Of a DNA stretch of 64,000 bases, positions 61,404 to 64,000 are shown in pieces. This DNA comes from Psychrobacillus sp032154225. Its GTDB lineage: Bacteria; Bacillota; Bacilli; Bacillales_A; Planococcaceae. Below the pieces are notes generated by a model. The model had not been told where the DNA came from. It saw only the letters and a program-made list of their open reading frames with translations, and did not search any database. Both the position numbers and the translations under genes were made by a program. The stretch lies in NCBI RefSeq assembly GCF_032154225.1, contig NZ_JALDYF010000012.1:45017-109016 (forward strand), written 5' to 3'. Each line of letters opens with the position of its first letter. The first letter of the stretch is position 1.

Positions 61404-61483
61404 TCATTCTCCACCTATTCAAATTTTTATATGTTTATAGTATATTTTACCACAATAGATGAAAGTTTTATAGAATTGGTAGT

Positions 61484-61807
61484 TTAAAAATAACTTCTAT
61501 AATGGAAAACCGTTGCTGCGATTGTTATGATCGTGTATGCAGCAGACGTGAGAAAAGCAACATTAGGTGAAAACTCTCTTTTTTTATTTTCCATTCTAAT
61601 ACCTGTCGAACCTTGAATGCTCATATCCAAATGTCGAGTACCAAAACCATCGCCTTTAGAAGTAAAAAAACCAATAGCAACGGTTGCAGCTAATCCAATG
61701 AAAATGGAGTAGTCAATGAATTTTGTATGTGTAAGATATGCTACTCCGAAACCCAATCCTATTAAAACGAACAAAGTTGCAATAATCGTTATTAACTTTC
61801 GTTTCAT
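61484..61807 (-). CDS. membrane protein, unknown function
   Basis: The frame encodes 107 residues with three membrane segments (about 6-24, 33-50 and 84-100). A conserved-looking soluble loop (GDGFGTRHLDMSIQGSTGIR) lies between the last two. It is not recognised with certainty; small DUF5316-type proteins are a possibility. It lies upstream of the transglycosylase gene on the same strand, with 80 bp between. Confidence 0.6.
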   Translation of the reverse strand: MKRKLITIIATLFVLIGLGFGVAYLTHTKFIDYSIFIGLAATVAIGFFTSKGDGFGTRHLDMSIQGSTGIRMENKKREFSPNVAFLTSAAYTIITIAATVFHYRSYF

Positions 61808-61929
61808 ACTGCTTTCTCCCCTTTATGTTCAATTTCTATATATATATATATCTAAATATTCTAACTAGTATATATACGCTTAAATGCATACTTGGTTTCA
61901 CTACATTTATCATTTTCTTCCATAAATAA

Positions 61930-61965
61930 AACTGGCGTTAATCCCTCAATAGATTATCGCCAGTT
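61930..61965 (-). terminator. terminator after lysS2
   Basis: AACTGGCG (61930-61937) and CGCCAGTT (61958-61965) pair around a 20-nt loop; a T tract is on the minus strand. Confidence 0.8.
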
Positions 61966-61970
61966 AAATC

Positions 61971-63431
61971 TTACAATTTCTTAGTTAATGGAAATAAAAC
62001 ACAATCTTTGATCGTCTCACAATCAGTTAATACCATCAGAAGGCGTTCAATACCGAATCCCCATCCAGATATGGGTGGCATCCCATATTCCATCGCGATT
62101 AAATAGTCATCATCCATCTCCATAGCTTCTGAATCTCCATTACTCTTTAAAAAAGCCTGATCCTCTAATCTTTTTCTTTGTTCGAGTGGATCAACGAGCT
62201 CAGAATAGGCATTAATAATTTCGGCACCATTCACGACTAATTGGAACCTATCTGTAAGAGTTGGATTAGCATCATTAGCTCTTGCTAACGGGGACAAATC
62301 GATCGGATGCTGAACTAAAAATGTGGGTTTTACAAGATGTGGTCGGCACATTTTTTTGTAAAGAAGGTCAATGAGGTTTCCTCTTCCTAAAGATTGAATA
62401 TCCGAATGTTCTAAGTGGATATTTCTTCTCTTTGTTTCTTGATAAAGATCTTTAGCATCCTGGAAGAGGTCTATATCAATCCCTGTATCCTGTAATATTA
62501 AATTCCGAAATGAAATAATTTCCCATTCTAATGAGAAATCAATTGTTTGCCCCTGCATCGTAACAGTAGTTGTATGAAGAGTTTCCTCCAGTATATATAG
62601 AATCATTTCACGCATTAAATTCATCGTATCCTCATAATTCCAATATGCCGCATATCCCTCAACCATCGTAAATTCCTGAAGATGCTGGGGACTGATTCCT
62701 TCATTCCTAAAGCACTTTGCTATTTCGAAAACTTTCGTAAATCCACCTACAATTAGTCTTTTTAAATAGGTTTCCGGGGCAATTCTTAAATTCAATTCAG
62801 TTTCTAACGAATTATGGTAAGTACTGAAAGGTTTCGCAATAGCACCTGAAGAAGTATGTTGTAATACCGGCGTTTCTACCTCCAAAAAGTTTTGATTTTC
62901 CAAAAAATTACGAATGGCACGCACCATTTTAGTTCGAACTAATAAACGATTTTGCGTTTCTTTTGTCATGATTAAATCTAAATACCGCTGCCTATATCGA
63001 AGCTCTACATTATTTATCCCATGCCATTTTTCAGGAAGAGTTCGCAACGCCTTTCCAAGAAAAACATAGCTCTCCATACGCAATGTCTTCTCGTTCGTTT
63101 TAGTAGTATACATACTTCCTTCCACCCCGATAAAATCTCCAATGTCCAATAAATGATGAAACTGTGTAAATGACTCTTCGCCTATTTCATCTTTTTTTAA
63201 TAAAAGCTGTAAATTTCCTTGTATGTCTGATAACGTAATGAAAATCAATTTACTGAAGTTCCTAACACTTATTATTCTCCCAGCAACCCGAACTCCAGAA
63301 GTACCGTCTGGAAGCATAGTTGCTTCATATAATTCATAATTCACAGAAAATCTCTCTGGATATACCTGTATTCCCTCGTTTCTTAATGTTTCTAATTTCT
63401 CTTTTCTTTGAGCAGTTTGTTCATAACTCAT
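61971..63431 (-). CDS. class II lysyl-tRNA synthetase, second copy type
   Basis: The 486-residue protein has the N-terminal OB anticodon domain (VAGRIISVRNFSKLIFITL, residues 48-150) and class II motifs: 1 near 165 (FLEVETPVL), 2 in KCFRNEGISPQHLQEFTM near 240, and 3 in GWGFGIERLLMVL near 455. Motif 2 departs from housekeeping LysRS (STRHNPEFT), and the flexible loop is short. A T-box in its leader is rare for the housekeeping class II enzyme but fits an inducible paralog. It charges tRNA-Lys, probably under lysine starvation (inference). Confidence 0.87.
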   Translation of the reverse strand: MSYEQTAQRKEKLETLRNEGIQVYPERFSVNYELYEATMLPDGTSGVRVAGRIISVRNFSKLIFITLSDIQGNLQLLLKKDEIGEESFTQFHHLLDIGDFIGVEGSMYTTKTNEKTLRMESYVFLGKALRTLPEKWHGINNVELRYRQRYLDLIMTKETQNRLLVRTKMVRAIRNFLENQNFLEVETPVLQHTSSGAIAKPFSTYHNSLETELNLRIAPETYLKRLIVGGFTKVFEIAKCFRNEGISPQHLQEFTMVEGYAAYWNYEDTMNLMREMILYILEETLHTTTVTMQGQTIDFSLEWEIISFRNLILQDTGIDIDLFQDAKDLYQETKRRNIHLEHSDIQSLGRGNLIDLLYKKMCRPHLVKPTFLVQHPIDLSPLARANDANPTLTDRFQLVVNGAEIINAYSELVDPLEQRKRLEDQAFLKSNGDSEAMEMDDDYLIAMEYGMPPISGWGFGIERLLMVLTDCETIKDCVLFPLTKKL

Positions 63432-63495
63432 TTTATTTCACTCCAGTCCTATTTTATTTTATGGAATTTGAATTAAAAATTTACACAATAAACAA

Positions 63496-63790
63496 CAAAA
63501 AGACCCCCACCCCCAAGATTTTCATCTTGAGGACGAGAGCCATAAGCTTCGTGTTACCACCTCAGTTTATTGATATGTTGCCACATCAACCTCTTCGAGT
63601 ACGTCAATTTTAATAAATTGATTATACCCTATCCCTATAACGGGAGATCCCGTCGCAGTATCACTAAAAAAACCTTTTAGATCCGTGCGAAGCTCAGAGA
63701 CTTTTTTCATTTAGATTATTATTGCTCCTTCCCACCAATAGGAGCTCTCTGGAAATAATCGATCAAAACTACTCTTCTCTTCATAGCCAT
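63496..63790 (-). promoter_or_regulatory. T-box leader, lysine type
   Basis: The T-box is GAGGTGGTAACACGAAG around 63548-63564 (minus strand). Stem I shows AGAGAGCTCCTATTGGTGGGAA, and the specifier side reads AATGAAAAAAGTC, compatible with Lys AAA. A GACGGG/CCCGTT stem sits between, and the terminator has CTCGTCCTCAAGAT paired with ATCTTGGGGGTGGGG, then a T run (63496-63540). Confidence 0.85.
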
Positions 63791-63913
63791 ATACTTAATA
63801 TTAGATAATTACAAAATTTTAGCGTAAGTAAACAGATTAGTCAATTACTATTTGAGTGATTAGGAATTGCTCCATTAATTCAAAAAGAAAATTCTGTACT
63901 CCTTTTTGAAGTA

Positions 63914-64000
63914 GTCGAGTAGAAGGGAACCTCTCTACCTTGCATTAGATTGTGTTCCTCCCCCCTCACAGAACCGTGCTTGCGCTATTTACGCACACGG
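63914..64000 (-). mobile_element. 3' end of a group II intron (domains V-VI)
   Basis: On the minus strand the window opens inside domain V: CCGTGTGCG, an internal bulge, CGCAAGCACGGTTC (63972-64000). Domain VI follows (GGAAC/GTTCC around an A-containing side), and the RNA ends TCTACTCGAC at 63914. The catalytic ORF and domains I-IV lie beyond the right edge. Its 3' flank carries the inverted repeat TTCAAAAAG/CTTTTTGAA (about 63879-63910). Whether the intron is complete cannot be seen. Confidence 0.88.

Overview
This window is AT-rich chromosomal DNA of a low-GC Gram-positive rod, order Bacillales. The evidence is AGGAGG-type ribosome binding sites, sigma-A promoters of TTGACA-N17-TATAAT type, T-box and purine riboswitches, a single MotAB stator pair, a HemAT-type sensor, a MreBH-like protein, SLAP and FusB families, and a WalR box before a LysM-3D gene. 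The mix of families and of intergenic repeats suggests a Planococcaceae/Caryophanaceae relative (Psychrobacillus-like). That placement is inference, not shown by a marker gene. About 57 real protein genes are listed, several with a start moved to the codon that has the best ribosome binding site.

Layout. 0.2-2.3 kb: pseudouridine salvage (psuG and an HTH-fused psuK). 2.4-3.9 kb: motAB. 4.1-7.5 kb: M29 aminopeptidase, a 44-aa membrane peptide, a MreB-family protein and a carbonic anhydrase. 7.8-17.9 kb: peptidases (PepF, Map, M20), ThiT under a TPP riboswitch, small membrane proteins, a frameshifted beta-lactamase-like gene and a GDSL hydrolase. 17.9-21.9 kb: a second M29 aminopeptidase, a DEAD-type helicase and a second histidyl-tRNA synthetase with a His-codon leader peptide and terminator. 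22-28.4 kb: VanZ, an AAA ATPase, a HAD phosphatase convergent with a serine pathway operon (serA and a class V aminotransferase) under a T-box with a likely Ser specifier. 28.7-37.9 kb: aspartokinase, NUDIX-GNAT, MFS, a CopZ-like protein, HemAT, and xpt-pbuX under a guanine riboswitch.

38-64 kb: three copies of a structured ~600-bp dispersed repeat; an S66 peptidase / FAD oxidase / PAS-MCP operon; a LysM-3D wall protein; a FusB-like protein; a secreted ComEC-type hydrolase with DUF3006; queT under a preQ1 riboswitch; a ring-cleaving dioxygenase; a Cache MCP; a transporter/OCD operon with a divergent XRE-cupin regulator; pbuG under a guanine riboswitch; SLAP and transglycosylase-SH3 wall proteins; and a paralogous LysRS under a T-box. 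The right edge cuts the 3' end of a group II intron (domains V and VI, minus strand).

Themes. Metabolite-sensing RNA leaders are dense: TPP, preQ1, two guanine, two T-boxes and one ribosome-mediated attenuator. Two aminoacyl-tRNA synthetase paralogs each carry an amino-acid-specific attenuator. Several intergenic spacers hold degenerate tandem repeats with a 21-bp period. No CRISPR array, rRNA or tRNA gene, phage or complete insertion sequence was seen.
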